Below are positions 49,051 to 61,661 of a stretch of 64,000 nt of DNA, piece by piece. A program made the position numbers and the translations under genes. The notes below the pieces were generated by a model. It was not told the origin of the DNA. It made no database searches and saw nothing but the letters and a program-made list of their open reading frames with translations. The stretch is from Podospora pseudocomata (Eukaryota; Ascomycota; Sordariomycetes; Sordariales; Podosporaceae). How positions within the stretch are numbered: the stretch's first letter is position 1; the number at the start of each line of letters is the position of its first letter. The stretch lies in contig NW_026946364.1 of the NCBI RefSeq assembly GCF_035222375.1, positions 620,001 to 684,000 on the forward strand. Reading direction: 5' to 3'.

Positions 49051-51746
49051 CTACCTCCTCAAAGGCCTCTCCTCCTCACTCTCCTCCCCCTCCGACCCAC
49101 TCTCCTCACTCCCAATAACATGCTGCTCATCCTCCTCCTCCTCATCACTATGTCTCCTCATCCCACCCTTCTCATCAAACCTCTCCCCCGACTCCGACCT
49201 CGAGCTCCTCTGCCCAGACGAACTCCCACCCGAAGAAGGCTGATCTCTATACCCAACACCCCTTTCATCACCCCCCACACCACCACCAAACTCATCTTCA
49301 TCGTCGCTCCCCCCAGCAAAAGCATCATATAGCTCCCCACCTCTCGTCCTCCCTTTTCTGCCCCCTGCCCCCGCCGCAGCGACCCCCTTTTCGCTGTTGT
49401 TGCCAGCCAGACCTTCCGCTTCTTCCTCGTCGAGAAGCTCGAATTCGTACTCGTTTCTCGGGTTGTTTCTCAACCTCTTGCGGCGGGCGAGATAGAAATA
49501 AATTCCGAGCCCGGAGCAGAAAAGTACAATCAGGACGAGGGATCCATAAATCCAGACTTGAGTAGCCTTGGACATGCCAAACGAGGGAAGGAATGAGGGC
49601 AACCAGTTGCTGGCCTGGGTGTTTTCTGGCTCGGCCTCTTGCGAATCCGTGCCGGTAGACTCTGACGGCTGGGGGGGTTTGATCGGGCGGCTGGGAACTT
49701 CGGTAGGTTGAACGGAGGGGTTGTCGTCCGGGTTTCCGGTGCCGACGGGAGGGGCGACAGTGGTAGTGACGGCGCCGACGGTGGTGGTGGCGAGGTTGGC
49801 GTGGTCGTTGTCGTCTTCCTCTGTGGGCAATGGGAGAACCTTGGCCTTGGAAGCATCGCGCGACTCGCCCCAGAGCTTGAGGTGCCAGTCCGTGAAGCTG
49901 CCTGTGAAGTCGTTTACGTTGGTGTCCTTGACTATGATAGTCCAGGTGCCGACACCAGATTCACCCCTGTTTTGGTTGGTTAGTGCCAAGAGTGATTAGG
50001 AAACAAAAAGGGCGAGACGTACCAGTGAGCAACACTCATAAAAGTCCAGTCGTCGTAGCCCTCGGTGGAATCATCAAACTTGCGTGTGGTGGAGAGATGG
50101 CTGACAACCTTGTTGGGGCTGATCAGGTCGACGCTCACATCGCCGCGGCGGGCGTGCTTGAGGTTCATGGTGACAGTGACATGCTCGAGACGCTCAAGGT
50201 TGGCCTCCTTGAGCATGTCCTCGGTAACCTCAAAGGGAACAGCAATGCCCTTGTCACCCTGGGGAATGGGCTGGTTGACGTGAATCCAAGGAGAATAGAA
50301 CCAAGCCTGGGGCTTCACGTTCTTCCACTTCTTGGCAGCATGGACAATGGCGTAGCTGTCAAGCTTGCCATAGCCGTAAGTGTGACTGAAGCGCTTGCCA
50401 ATGGTGGTGGGCTGCCAATCTCCGTCGTTGTCATTGAGAGGAATGGCCGTGTCCATGGCAAGGTATTGCATATCACGCCAGGTAAGATCCGGGCGCACCG
50501 AAAGCACAAGAGCAAAGATACCAGCCGCGAGCGGTGCAGCCGCCGACGTCCCTCCATGTGTGTTGGAGCATGCATTCTGGCCAACATCGGTGGTGTGGAT
50601 CGCATCACCGCTGCCACTGGAGTAAGTGACGACGAGACCAGCCGAGCACTTCTCAGAGTAGTAGGGGTGCAGCCCCTTTCGGTCGATGGCGCCAACCGTG
50701 ATGCTGTAAATGCTGTTTGTGTATCCGTCAAAGTTGCAGTTGTCCTCCGCCATGGCACCGTTACCGCTCGCGAACACATAGATTGACCCCAGACCTTGTC
50801 TCCCGTTCTGAACAGCGTTGAGCATGGCACGCTTGATCAGAATACCAGGGGCATCCATGCTCTTGCCGTCATCTGGGGGACCCCATGAGCAAGAGTAGAT
50901 TTGGTTGTGGTCAAAGTCGTAATTCATAGCAACGGCCTCATCGGCGTCCGAGATCAGCTTGGAAAGAATGCGCTGGCCGGATATCCTGGCATCATAGGCA
51001 ACGCCGACACCGCACACGGTATTCCTACCGGCTGCGACCTCGCCGGCGCAACGAGTTCCATGCTTGTCGTCTGATAGACGAGGTTTCGGCTCCTCCGTCT
51101 TATCGTTGAAGTCGTAAGATCCGGCAGCATAGTAATTGTCCTTCAGATCATCGCTGTACATGTCCAACCCATCATCGACAATGGCCACTGTGGCATTCTT
51201 TCCAGTAATGCCCTCCAGCCAGAGACCTGTTACGTTCACATCGTGTCCGACCTCGACCGTATTGAATAGATGCCATTGCTCGTTGAAGATAGGGTCCTGG
51301 ATCTGGAGTGCCTGTGCAACCTCTGCCTGCGCCTTGAGCGCCGAGTCTACCCCGACCTGCGGTTTCGGCTTGGGGATGGCTTCTGGTCGTCGTGCAGGAA
51401 TGATGCGCTTCTCCCATGGTTTTCGCAACTTTTGTTTCTCGGAAAAGAGGACACCGTCCAAGACATCATAACCACCGATCGACCGCTTCCTCCGTCTTCT
51501 TTCCGTCAGCTCCCTTTTGACAATATCGTGCTCTGCCTTTCTTGCGACAAAGATGTGGTGGTCCTTGAGGTTTCCAAGAGGACCTTCGTGCGACAGCCCC
51601 AAGCTCCTTGCTACCTGGATAGGGGATGTTTGGGCGTCGAGGTGAAGGACGTAATAGTCGTTTGCGTCGTAATTCCTGGGGAGGACTTGAGATGCGGATG
51701 CATAGGCAGCAAGGACCAGCAGAGCCGTGGCCGATGGAATCTTCAT
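49051..51746 (-). CDS. kex2: Kexin, subtilisin-like proprotein convertase
   Basis: Two exons, 51746-50023 and 49966-49051, give 879 aa. The 56-nt intron (GTACGT..AACAG) lies in the P-domain. An N-terminal signal peptide (residues 1-19, ending SAS) precedes a prodomain with basic sites (RRRRKR about 83-88 and EKR at 112-114). The S8 catalytic residues are all visible: Asp191 in VDDGLD, His229 in DDKHGTRCAGE, Asn329 in ASGNGA and Ser401 in GGTSAAAP. The P-domain follows (about 480-610), then a Ser/Thr/Pro-rich stalk, a single membrane segment at about 712-734 and an acidic cytosolic tail. Known role: cleavage of secretory proproteins after Lys-Arg or Arg-Arg in the late Golgi. Filamentous-fungus orthologues are often called KexB. 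Confidence 0.97.
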
Positions 51747-53831
51747 CGTCTCGTTCTAGAAGGTCGAGGGCTCAGGGGCACCTCGTTGAATCCCCGGAAG
51801 GGTGCAGATGTCGAGATTAACGGAAAACGCCGACTGACATGTGGACACGCAACTCGATATCGAATGGTCGCGCAAGAACTGGACTCCTGGAGCAATGGTT
51901 CGTTGTTGTTGAGTGTTGCGCGCTTGGAACGAGATTCGAAACGAAGGGAGTGCGAAGCCGTTCGAGTCGCTGGCCAGTTGTGGTGGTGGTGGCAATGGAT
52001 GTTGTGTGTGGTACCAGCAACTGCGTTTCAGGAGTGGAAACACAACCTTCGGTGGCGGACAGGCCGTTTCCTCTCCACCCCGGGTTTTGCTTCTTGATCT
52101 GGGGTTGGCTTTTGGAGGTTCGTTCGGGCGTCTCCTCTGTCGTAGTGGAGAGGTGGCCTTGAGGATTGTTTCGTCTCACCCGATCAACCAGTCGTCCAGG
52201 CGAACACAGGCAGTCTTCGTAATGCCAACGTCGCAGTTTGTGGTACGTGCCACTTCCCCTTCACCTCTGGCTTGGCAACTGGCTGTTTTAAGGGACTGTG
52301 GGTCAGCTGGTGTAAGACGGACCAATAAGACGGCAGCACGTCCAGCCGTCAAGGTGTCAACCTTTAAAATTGTTGAAATCTTGAAGGTGAAGAAAGCTGT
52401 TCTACTTGACTGAATGCAATTCTCACGAGGCATGGTGTTGGGAGAAATCTCTACAAACTATCAGCTCTCTAATTGACTGTCTTCTTTGTCTTTTGCCCCT
52501 GTGGACAAATTTCTTCAACAGAGTTCAGCAGCGCAATCGGCAATTCAATTCGGTCTTTATCCTTTGTCCCTCAGCCTTCCTCTTTGAACCTCGAGTGTCT
52601 TGGAGGCGGGCTGAGGACTTGTATACCTAGCACTGGCAACCTCTTCAGACCATGAAAGGTACTCATAAGAAACAAAATAAATAGGCGTAAACCAGCAACA
52701 AAGTGCACATAGTTTATCATGAGCTCACTGTGTGGGCACACAGGTGGGGATAACCGTTCAGCCTCCCGTTTCCATGAGGTGGATATCGAAGACAAACACG
52801 TTCGAGTGGGACGAACGCATGTGGATGGGCACACGCAGACTGATGCGGGTACCTACTCGGTATATATATGTAAGTGTGGTGAGGTGATGGGGTGGTGACG
52901 CTCCGGAGCCGCGCTGTCGTGAATAGGAGAGGTTGGTGTTGTCTCTCCACAGCCCCAGTTGCCTTTGGCACTTTGGATCGAGCTCACCGAGAAGCCCGGC
53001 CATGTCATTGGCCGGCAACACAGGTTGTAGAAACCGAGTGATGATAAGATCAAATAGCCCTATCCATCAGTGGATGCTCTGCCAGATGCCGAAGTAGCAT
53101 CACCAAGCAGAGCAGACAATGGCTGCCCGCCCTGAGACATGGTGTCATCCGAACCGGTCATCGAAGCCGTCAAAAGCTTCCATCTGAAGGTTTGTTCCTG
53201 TGCCTGACATGTTGCCAACACTCGATCGCCAGTGGAGACGGGATCACGGATCAAACACCAACCACCACATTTTGAACGACACCATGTTCTCGATAATATC
53301 AAACTGCCAAGCCAGCGACGTCCAAGGTTGCGGTCTCTCCCGCCTTTCGATTTTTGAGAACCCCTGTCGGCGGGTCTTTTGGAGCTGTGATGTGGCCCAG
53401 TGGATGGCAGCGAACAGCTTCTCACTGGCCCAGCAGCTTGACAGCATCCCGATACCCCTGCAAACGACGCTCTGGCGGCAGGAACAACCCTGGACAGCCT
53501 CTCCGAGTCCCCAGCCCAACTTGCCAAGCTTGAGGTCTTCCCACCCAAGCATCCCAAGCTTTCTCCAGGCCCATCCCAGGACAGCTCTCGGTACATACAA
53601 TAACTCGCAAATGCCCCCCAAGTGAGGTGGTCGCGAAACCCCAGAGCCCGAGGACGCATGTGTCTGCACAACATTGGCTATTCTGGGACCTTGCAGCTCT
53701 CGTGAACGAAACGAGGCGTCTTGGAGCGGTCAGCCTACCCACCCCACCAGGGCATCGATCGCAACGCCGACGGCCAACAATCGCCAAACTCGAATCGAAG
53801 CCTCACATTGGGACTGGAACCCAACGGCCAC
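51747..53831. promoter_or_regulatory. 2.1-kb divergent region between kexin and PhoD-like genes
   Basis: No gene is supported. Both flanking genes start here and point outward. Small frames on both strands are not recognisable. The 110 bases before the PhoD-gene ATG at 53832 are open in the same frame but have only a TTG near 53721, so I do not extend the gene. Confidence 0.5.
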
Positions 53832-56800
53832 ATGTCGTCGACCACTAACCCTTATTGGGGCGAGCTCCCAACTCCCCAGGTGAAAGCCCGTCGCTTGTCT
53901 GATGACCAGCCCCAGACTCATGATAACCCCCAGTCATTGGATGTTGGCGCCCAGGCACAGGTCAGACCGAACCGCGCATCCGTTCAGACTACAAAATCAG
54001 ATGCGCCGACCGAATCCACCCTGAGCCCCTTCGCATCGCCAACCGCCTCGAGCTTTCAGGGTCAGGGACTTGCTCCTCGTCCGCCATCCCTACCGTACGC
54101 CGCCAACCAATATCCACCCGAGCTCGTAGAGAACAGACGAAAGAGAAGGAGTCGCACCCTGGAACAGGACGAAGAATACTACGCCGCAGCATTAGCAGCA
54201 GCATCATCAGCAGCAGCATCGGGCCCTCCTCCCGCTGCTCCTGACGTCCCCCGTACTGCCGCAAATTACCGTTACCCGCCTTCGAGCAGTGGAAATAGGA
54301 ATATGGATGTTGACGATTACTACAAGGCCGCCGGTCCGGAGCATCACCCGGTGTTGGACAGAGCGCAGAAGACGCTGGACGAATCCGCGCTACCTCGATC
54401 ACACCGATCCAATGGCCAACCTCGCAGGACATCTGCTGCCGAGCAGAATCTCCAGAGAAGTACCAGGAGAACCTCGACGCAGGACCGATCCAGAATGTTG
54501 GCAGACGACCGTTCACCCCTTCAAAGGCTGGAACTGACCCTCGACAGTATTTCCAAAGAAGACAAACGCGCCCGCCTCGAGGCTGCTGAGAGAGCTGCCC
54601 GCAACAGAACCGGTGGAACGACCTACGATGCCGACAACATCACCCAATCGGCACGCCGACCCCGGCGGACCTCTTTGACGGCTGGAGATACACCAGGAAC
54701 CCCAGGAACCCCAGGAACCCCCTCAAGGCCAACAACCCAGCGCGCAACCCCTGGACAGAACGGACCCCTCTCTCAGAACCCCCCAGAAGATGGACAACCT
54801 TTCAGCGCCCCAACCGACGGATCCCCGAGAGGACAGGCTTCCGACTCGCAAGCAGCCTCACCAGGTCAGTCATCAGGAATCCCACAACGGAATCTCAGCT
54901 TCCGTGAACGTGCCGCAAAGAGTGATATAAAGTTGCCAAATGATGTTGGAGATGTTGCGCCAAAAGAGACCTCGCCAGTGACCTCTCCGCCCAAGAGTGG
55001 CAGCAACAAACTCAAAAAGAACCGGGCGAACCCAAATGACACTTGGCCCAGGAGAGTATCTGTGTCGGAGTCTGAGGCAGAGGAGGCCCGCAAGCCTCTG
55101 GAAGGCAGCCATTCGAATACACAAACAATTCACGTCGTTCCCACAACGCCAGCCACCCCTAGATTTCCTGGAGAACCTGTGCGCCTCAATGGCACGGGGA
55201 CGGGATCAGTCCGATCGTCCTCACACGGGCGAAGAGACTCTATGGCCGCTGACCGCGACTTTTACGAAGATGAAATGTACCCCCCGCGTCCCGCAAAACT
55301 CCAAAAGACGCCCAGCCAGAGGAAAGCCGATCAGATCCTCGGCCGAGTACCACCCAACACAGTTGCAGCGAATGGCGCACGGCAAGTGGGCGCTATCTCT
55401 AGGGATCAAGTATCTCCTGCGGCTCCAGTGGCCACGGCACCGGCTGTAGACAATGCCTCCCAATCTGCCCACCGTTCAGCACGAAGAGACAACCGAAGTG
55501 ACAGCGAAAGTGATGACGAGGGGGGGCACCATGTGTCCAATCTTGTCTACCACGGCCGCGACAGATACGTTCCTGGCGATGGTCTCTACCAACCTACACC
55601 GTACTTGGATGAATGGCAAAAGGGCACAGTTGGTGCTCTCACGGGCGCTCTGCTGGACCTCGAGGACGTACCACCTTCGACCGCAGAGAAGGGTGGCGCA
55701 GGTAACGGGACCTGGTGGGAGTCGCCAAAGTCAAGAACTCGGGCAAGCAGCCTGTCCAGCCGGCCAAAGAAGGCTGAGGCGTTCGAGGGTGAATACGATG
55801 ATACAAACGGTACGCAGACCCCTACCTCGTCAGCTTTTTACCCCAATATCAGCGCAGTCCAAAGTGGTGATCTCAGTCGGCTGTCTGAAGGTGAAGTCGG
55901 GCGGGGTTTGACCAGCAAGAACCAGGACCTCAAAAAGAAGGGAAATCGAGGGAGACGCTGGGAAGGGCTACGACCCTTCAGCCCGAGCCCTGCGGATCTT
56001 GCTGCTGCTTTGACTCTGAATGATTCACGAGACAGCCTCGACTGTTTTTCGATTTGTAGTGATGCATTTTCAGGGAAAGCAGCAGTGTCCTATTCCAGTA
56101 CATCGATCCCCTGCTTTTCTCCGTTCGTTATCGTCAGCGTGTTGAGATCCTGGTACTGACGTGTATCCCTTCTACAGCGCCCACGCGATTCAAGCCTCCT
56201 CTCTATCTGAAGTGTGGTCCTCTGCTGAGATATTGCGGAATCCGACATGAGCGTGTGCCCAGCCGCTCCACCCGCGGTGCCAGCGTTGATCGTGAAATCT
56301 GGAGGGGCTCCATCATGATTGTGACCACCGACAAAGACTCATCGTATGACATCGCCCCAACGCTGAGACTGTTTGTTCAGCCTATCGAGCTTCTGCCACT
56401 GCCACCAAAGCAGGTTCCGGGCGATGAGCCTTTGGCAGCTGAGTATGTCGACCCCATTGCAGGACATCCCAAGCTGGGCCGAAAGGGCGAGACTCTCTAT
56501 GTCAGGCCGGTCGACCATCTCGAGCCAGGACGTGATGTATCAAGAGATGAGACCGATGATGGGCTTTTCGAAAAGACGAGAAGTCCACCTGAGGGACCTC
56601 TCCCGGGTGGTTCGGCCGATCCCCCTGGCTCATTCGCTGCCCGGCGGAAGCGGGCGGAGATGGACGGTGAGAAGGCTGGCAAGTACAAGGACGTCCGGGG
56701 CTTTAGGTTGCATGCCGAACACGGCTACACCTTCTGGAGATTCAATGTTGAGATCGAGCTGCGAGACAAGCAGCAGCGCATCGCGTACCGAATCAACAGA

Positions 56801-59289
56801 GGTCCATCAACCGGTTTCTGGGTCCCAGCCAAGGGCCAGACCATGAACATCATGTTCCACAGCTGCAACGGCTTCAGCATGAGCGTCAACCCCGACGAGT
56901 TCACGGGACCTGATCCGATGTGGCGCGATGTGCTTAATGCCCACCAAAGCCAGCCTTTCCATGTCATGATTGGCGGTGGTGATCAGATCTACAACGACAG
57001 GTGCATGCAAGACACCACCCTCTTCCGCAACTGGTTGATGATTAAGAATCCCATCCACAAGCACACTGCTCCTTTCTCGTCCGAATTGCAGCTGGAGCTG
57101 GAGCGCTTCTACATGGAGCGCTATGCGATGTGGTTCTCCCAGGGATTGTTCAGCATGGCAAACTCGCAAATTCCCATGGTCAACATGTATGACGATCACG
57201 ACATCATTGACGGCTTTGGCTCGTACCCCCATCACTTCATGAACTCGCCCGTATTTTCCGGGCTTGGCAATGTTGCTTTCAAGTATTACATGCTGTTCCA
57301 GCACCAGAGCATTCCCACCGAAACCGAAAGGCACGAACCCAGCTGGACTCTGGGTGTGAAGCCTGGGCCCTATATCAACGAGCTCAGCCGCAGCTTGTTT
57401 ATGTTCTTGGGCTCCAAGGTTGCCCTGCTAGCTGTCGATGCCCGGACCGAACGAACACGACAGGATGTCATCAACGAAGACACTTGGAAGAAGATTATGG
57501 ACCGCTGCTACCAGGAGATTGACAAGGGCAAGGTTGAGCATCTTCTTGTCCTCCTTGGTGTGCCAATTGCCTACCCTCGACTGGTCTGGCTCGAGAACAT
57601 GTAAGTTTCGCGCTATTAGAGAATCCCGCGCCTTTCAGAGTACTGACATACCACAGCTTGACTTCCCGCGTCATGGATCCCATCAAGGCACTCAGCAAGA
57701 TGGGCATGTTCAAGGGCCTGCTCAACCGCTTTGACGGGGGAGTCGAGGTTCTCGACGATTTGGACGACCATTGGACAGCCAAGAGCCACAAGGCTGAGCG
57801 CAAATTCGTGATTGAGGACTTGCAAGACCTGGCAGCCGACAAGTCTATTCGCATCACGATCCTCAGCGGCGATGTTCACCTCGCCGCCATCGGGCAGTTC
57901 TACTCGAACCCCAAGCTCGGCCTGGCTAAGCATAAGGACTTCAGGTATATGCCCAACGTGATCTCATCAGCCATTGTCAACACTCCGCCACCGGACCTGC
58001 TGGCCGATGTTCTCAACAAGCGGAACAAGGTACATCACTTTGACAAGGAGACAGACGAGGACATGATCCCCATCTTCGGACACGGTGTAGACAGCAAGCC
58101 CCGCAATAACAAGCACTTGCTCCCGCATCGCAACTGGTGTGCCATTCGGCCGTATATGCCTGGTCATACACCGGAGCCCACGCCAACTCAGTCCGCTTAC
58201 GATCTGACACCTGACGGTTCGCCATCTCCTGCCGCCCCAAGACCTGGTCTTTTACGGAGACTATCCGGCAAGGCTCGGGCTTCTTCTTTTCGTGGTCCCG
58301 ACAGCGTCGTCAAAGATCGCTCTCGCCCGCCCATCTCCAACAGCTTCTTACGAGGGCTGTCAAGCCGCGGGGGTGTTGCCAGCGCAGATGAGATAGGCAG
58401 ACCAGGAACAGCCCGATCAAACAAGCTGACCCGCACAATGTCTGGCTCTTCTGTGTCGGGCCGTCTGGGCAGTCTCTTCCGCCGTCTCAGCAGCAGCTCG
58501 AAGAAGCCACGCGATGATGGTGGCATCAATGGAAACTGGGGTGCTGACACTGACGAGGATGCCATTTACGATGACGAAACCTTGCGTCAGCGGGTTGGTG
58601 CCCATGCTAGCGGTGGTGTCGGGTTACGAGGCGGTCTGGGTGATTATCCCTCTGGCTACTCAACCCAGTCCCACAACAGCGAGTATGCCCGTGGTGACGA
58701 GAGCTACTTTACCGTCAAACCTCCGCAGCCCGTGCAATCGCATCAGCAACCGCCACCGTACCAGCAGCACAACCCCAATCATGGCCGAAGCAAGTCGGCT
58801 ACTGTCGTTGGCAGCGCTGCTCAGTACCCCAGCTCTGCTACGTCTGGGTATGCCTCCGCCTCGCAGCAGCACCACAACGAGTTTGTGCCCAAGCCTTTTA
58901 GCCGCATCCCGACGGGCTTGTCGGCCAAGCAACTGAAGCATGCGAAGGAGCTGGAGGTGGATTTGGAGGGCGGGCTGGAAGTGACGCTTAATGTGGAGAT
59001 TGCGCCAAAGGACCCGAGTGGGAGCACGGTGCCGTATCGGCTTGTGGTGCCGAGGTTGTGGTATGAGTATGAGGGGGAGGAGCCGGAGGATGAGGAGGAG
59101 GAGAGGGAAGTGGAACGGGGGGTTAGGAGAGGAGGGCAGTCTGATCATGGTCAACAGCAACAAGGAGGGGCGCTGGCTGAGGGTGGTCAGGGGCCGGTGT
59201 TTGAGAAGAAGCCTGGGGGGTTGAAGAGGTTGTTTAGTGGGCGGAGGAGGAAATCTGTGTCTGAGGAGAGGATGGGGACGCCGGTTTAG
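53832..59289 (+). CDS. Large fungal PhoD-like metallophosphatase
   Basis: Three exons are inferred: 53832 to about 56097, 56178-57600 and 57657-59289, giving about 1773 aa. The second intron is clear (GTAAGT..CACAG, 56 nt). The first acceptor (CTACAG at 56177, branch TACTGAC) is good. Its donor is uncertain: GTACAT at 56098 is preferred, and GTAGTG at 56056 also keeps frame. Residues of about 1-740 are disordered and Ser/Pro/Arg-rich. The catalytic region starts near TRFKPPLYLKCGPLLRYCG and carries the metal-site motifs GGGDQIYND (about 56969-56995), YDDHDIIDG (about 57187-57213) and SGDVHLAAIG (about 57865-57894). A disordered tail of about 330 residues follows. This matches the fungal PhoD_2 group; substrate unknown, no signal peptide. 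Confidence 0.9.
54689..54721 (+). repeat. Short GGAACCCCA repeat in the PhoD-like gene
   Basis: Three to four nine-base units encode Gly-Thr-Pro repeats in the disordered N-terminal half of the protein. Confidence 0.85.
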
Positions 59290-60713
59290 GAGAGGATGAG
59301 ATATGATGGGATGAGTGATGGGTTATGTATAAAGGATATGAAGGATGAGATTTGATGAAAGGGGGGTTTAATGGGTTGAATAAAATCGGGTTTCTTTGCT
59401 TGTTATACATGAAGATATGGACGGAGTTTAAAGCGTGTTTTAGTTTATTGATCTGAGTGCAATATACACCGAGATTGGTTCTGAACTTGGCACTGGTACA
59501 TGTAGCAATGGAGAGGCTTTTCCTTTGCTGAGATTTGTTGTGTTCGACCATGCTAGCACATGTTAGAACTTTTGAGGAAGAGCACAGGCGTGTCATCCGT
59601 CGTATTTACACTGGTCGTGCTTGGGAGTTTCCAGTCAGGCTGGACCGGAAGAATGCTGTCCCTGTATAACACCACCTCGGCAGATACGGAGCATGAGAGC
59701 CTTTAAAGGCCTCAAAGCCTGGTCCAAGGTACGTTTAAGGCTCAGCTTCGTTTCAGGTGTGACCCTGGGTGAAGTCCACAGCCTTGTGTCCGTTCCTTGT
59801 CTTGCCTGTACCTGTCTCGGTTTTCCAAACAGTTGATCACCGAAAAGACCAAGGCCAGGAGGGGACGAGGCTCGTAAAGCGGAGACCTATTATAGTCATC
59901 ATGCCGTGACAGGTGGGCTTTGGCTGTTCAGAACGCAGAGGTAAAGGCTGTGAGGTAGTCCGGGCACCTACCACGATTCGATCATATCATGATCACGCCC
60001 ATGTCCCTCTCGCCTCACAGACTCCTACTAGTGGACCTACACATTCCACAGAGACCTCTATAATTCCATCTAGACCTAATCTCAACATGACAAGACTGAA
60101 AACCACCCCCAACTACCGCAACCCCATGGTCACACTCTCAGGTAAATCACATCCCCCCTCGCACTCGGAAAATACAACCATCACTCAGCCCTGTGCATCC
60201 AACACCCCGCATCACAATCTATCCCACCACCGCAACCCCAACGTCAAGGACCCACGACATGTAGTAGGGCTGGCTAACCTTTACAACGTTACCCACCTAT
60301 CCTAATCCGCCCAACGCCAAACTTGAAACCAAAACATCTTTCTCACCTCCCTACCTTACCTATCTTCAGCCCTATATGCTGACAACCCATCGCACAACAG
60401 TGCCGTGAGTTCACATCTTCATAACCCCGCCGTGACCTCACCTCTGCAGAATCCAACGGTGGTGGTGGTGGTGACGGGGTGCAAGGTAGGTAGCTCAAAT
60501 GTCAGAAATAAACTCCCATAAATCTTTCACCGGCTTTTATTTCCCCGAAATCTTTGACCCATTGTTAGCTCCCGCCCGTTACGCCCGATGTGTATACGTG
60601 TGTGTGTGTCTTCTTTTTCTCACCTTATCTCTGATTGACAAGACTCAGCCCTGAACGGCACATCATGCACCACCGCACCCACTTGTATGCATAAGGTAGG
60701 TAGACAGTAAAAG

Positions 60714-60739
60714 CAGAGAGAGAGAGAGAGAGAGAGAGA
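60714..60739. repeat. AG dinucleotide microsatellite
   Basis: Thirteen AG units in the convergent spacer between the PhoD-like gene and the terminal unknown gene. Confidence 0.93.
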
Positions 60740-60763
60740 CCTGACACAGCCCCCAATAAAAGA

Positions 60764-60793
60764 CAACGCAACGCAACGCAACGCAACGCAACG
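60764..60793. repeat. CAACG pentanucleotide tandem, six copies
   Basis: Six perfect CAACG units, only 24 bases after the AG run. There is no coding context. Confidence 0.93.
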
Positions 60794-61661
60794 CCATTTG
60801 TTGGTACCGTGAAGAGAAATAGACATGGAAAATAGACAAGTGCAACCACAAGTGGATTGCCCTTTTTGATACCCTATCCGATCTAACTGCCATCTCACCG
60901 ATCCAGACAGTTGACAGCCTTTGTCAAAAGCAGGTTTAGAGTAAAAGTACAAACGTGAGGTGCTACACACACACACATACCAGCGGGATGATGATGGGAT
61001 ACGGAAAGACGGAAGACATGGGATGACAGCTGCCACAGTCCCAGTGATTACGTGCGCTCGGGAATCTCGCATCTAGTATTCCCGACAAAGAGGTAGGTAG
61101 GGCGGCAAAGGTTCTGTCAGATTTCCGCACACTCGGTATGCCCACTGGCTGCGGTCATGCTTATTCGCATCTCTTTTTGGGTGGGTGCGTTGTGATTAAC
61201 CAACCACCTTCACAGCCCCTACCTACCGTAAGGCTCGGTCACCACGATGGATAGCACACCTCACTGTGACTAACGTTGTTATAAAAGGTTTTGTAAAAGG
61301 TAGATTTGTTGTAAATGGTGGTGATAAAGATATATCGAATGTCAAGTATATACACAAGATTGATTTTGTCGAAAAAAAGAAATGATAAATAAAACCCCAT
61401 GCAATACTCCATGATAATGCTGGTTTGACGAGAGAAAAATAACCCCTTCCCCTCCCAGGTGCAAAAAAATCAAAAAAAATCGAGAGAATGTAATGGTATC
61501 TCACCCCCAATCCTGGATAAAACCCCATGCCTTGCCTTTGCCTACCCATCCAATATTCCAAAATATGAATGAAACGCCGTCCAAAGAGTTGCCTCCTGCC
61601 CCATCCCACCAAGTAAAACTCCCTGTAAATGATAATATCCAAACAAACCACACAAAAGAAA

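Larger units (their letters stand above)
59290..61661. other. 2.4-kb convergent spacer, no recognisable gene
   Basis: It lies between the stops of the PhoD-like gene (+) and the unknown gene at the window end (-). Open frames are short and low in complexity (for example 59913-60305, Thr/His/Pro-rich). It contains an AG run, a CAACG repeat and several GGTAGGTA-type motifs (near 60485, 60697 and 61090). I see no tRNA or transposon. Confidence 0.55.

Noticed and set aside
49983-50786. 267-codon plus-strand frame opposite the kexin gene
   Set aside because: Antisense shadow of the conserved catalytic and P-domain exon; no independent features.
53200-53625. Plus-strand frame upstream of the PhoD-like gene as a possible first exon
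   Set aside because: No in-frame splice to the main exon is needed or evident, and its translation shows no resemblance to the family.
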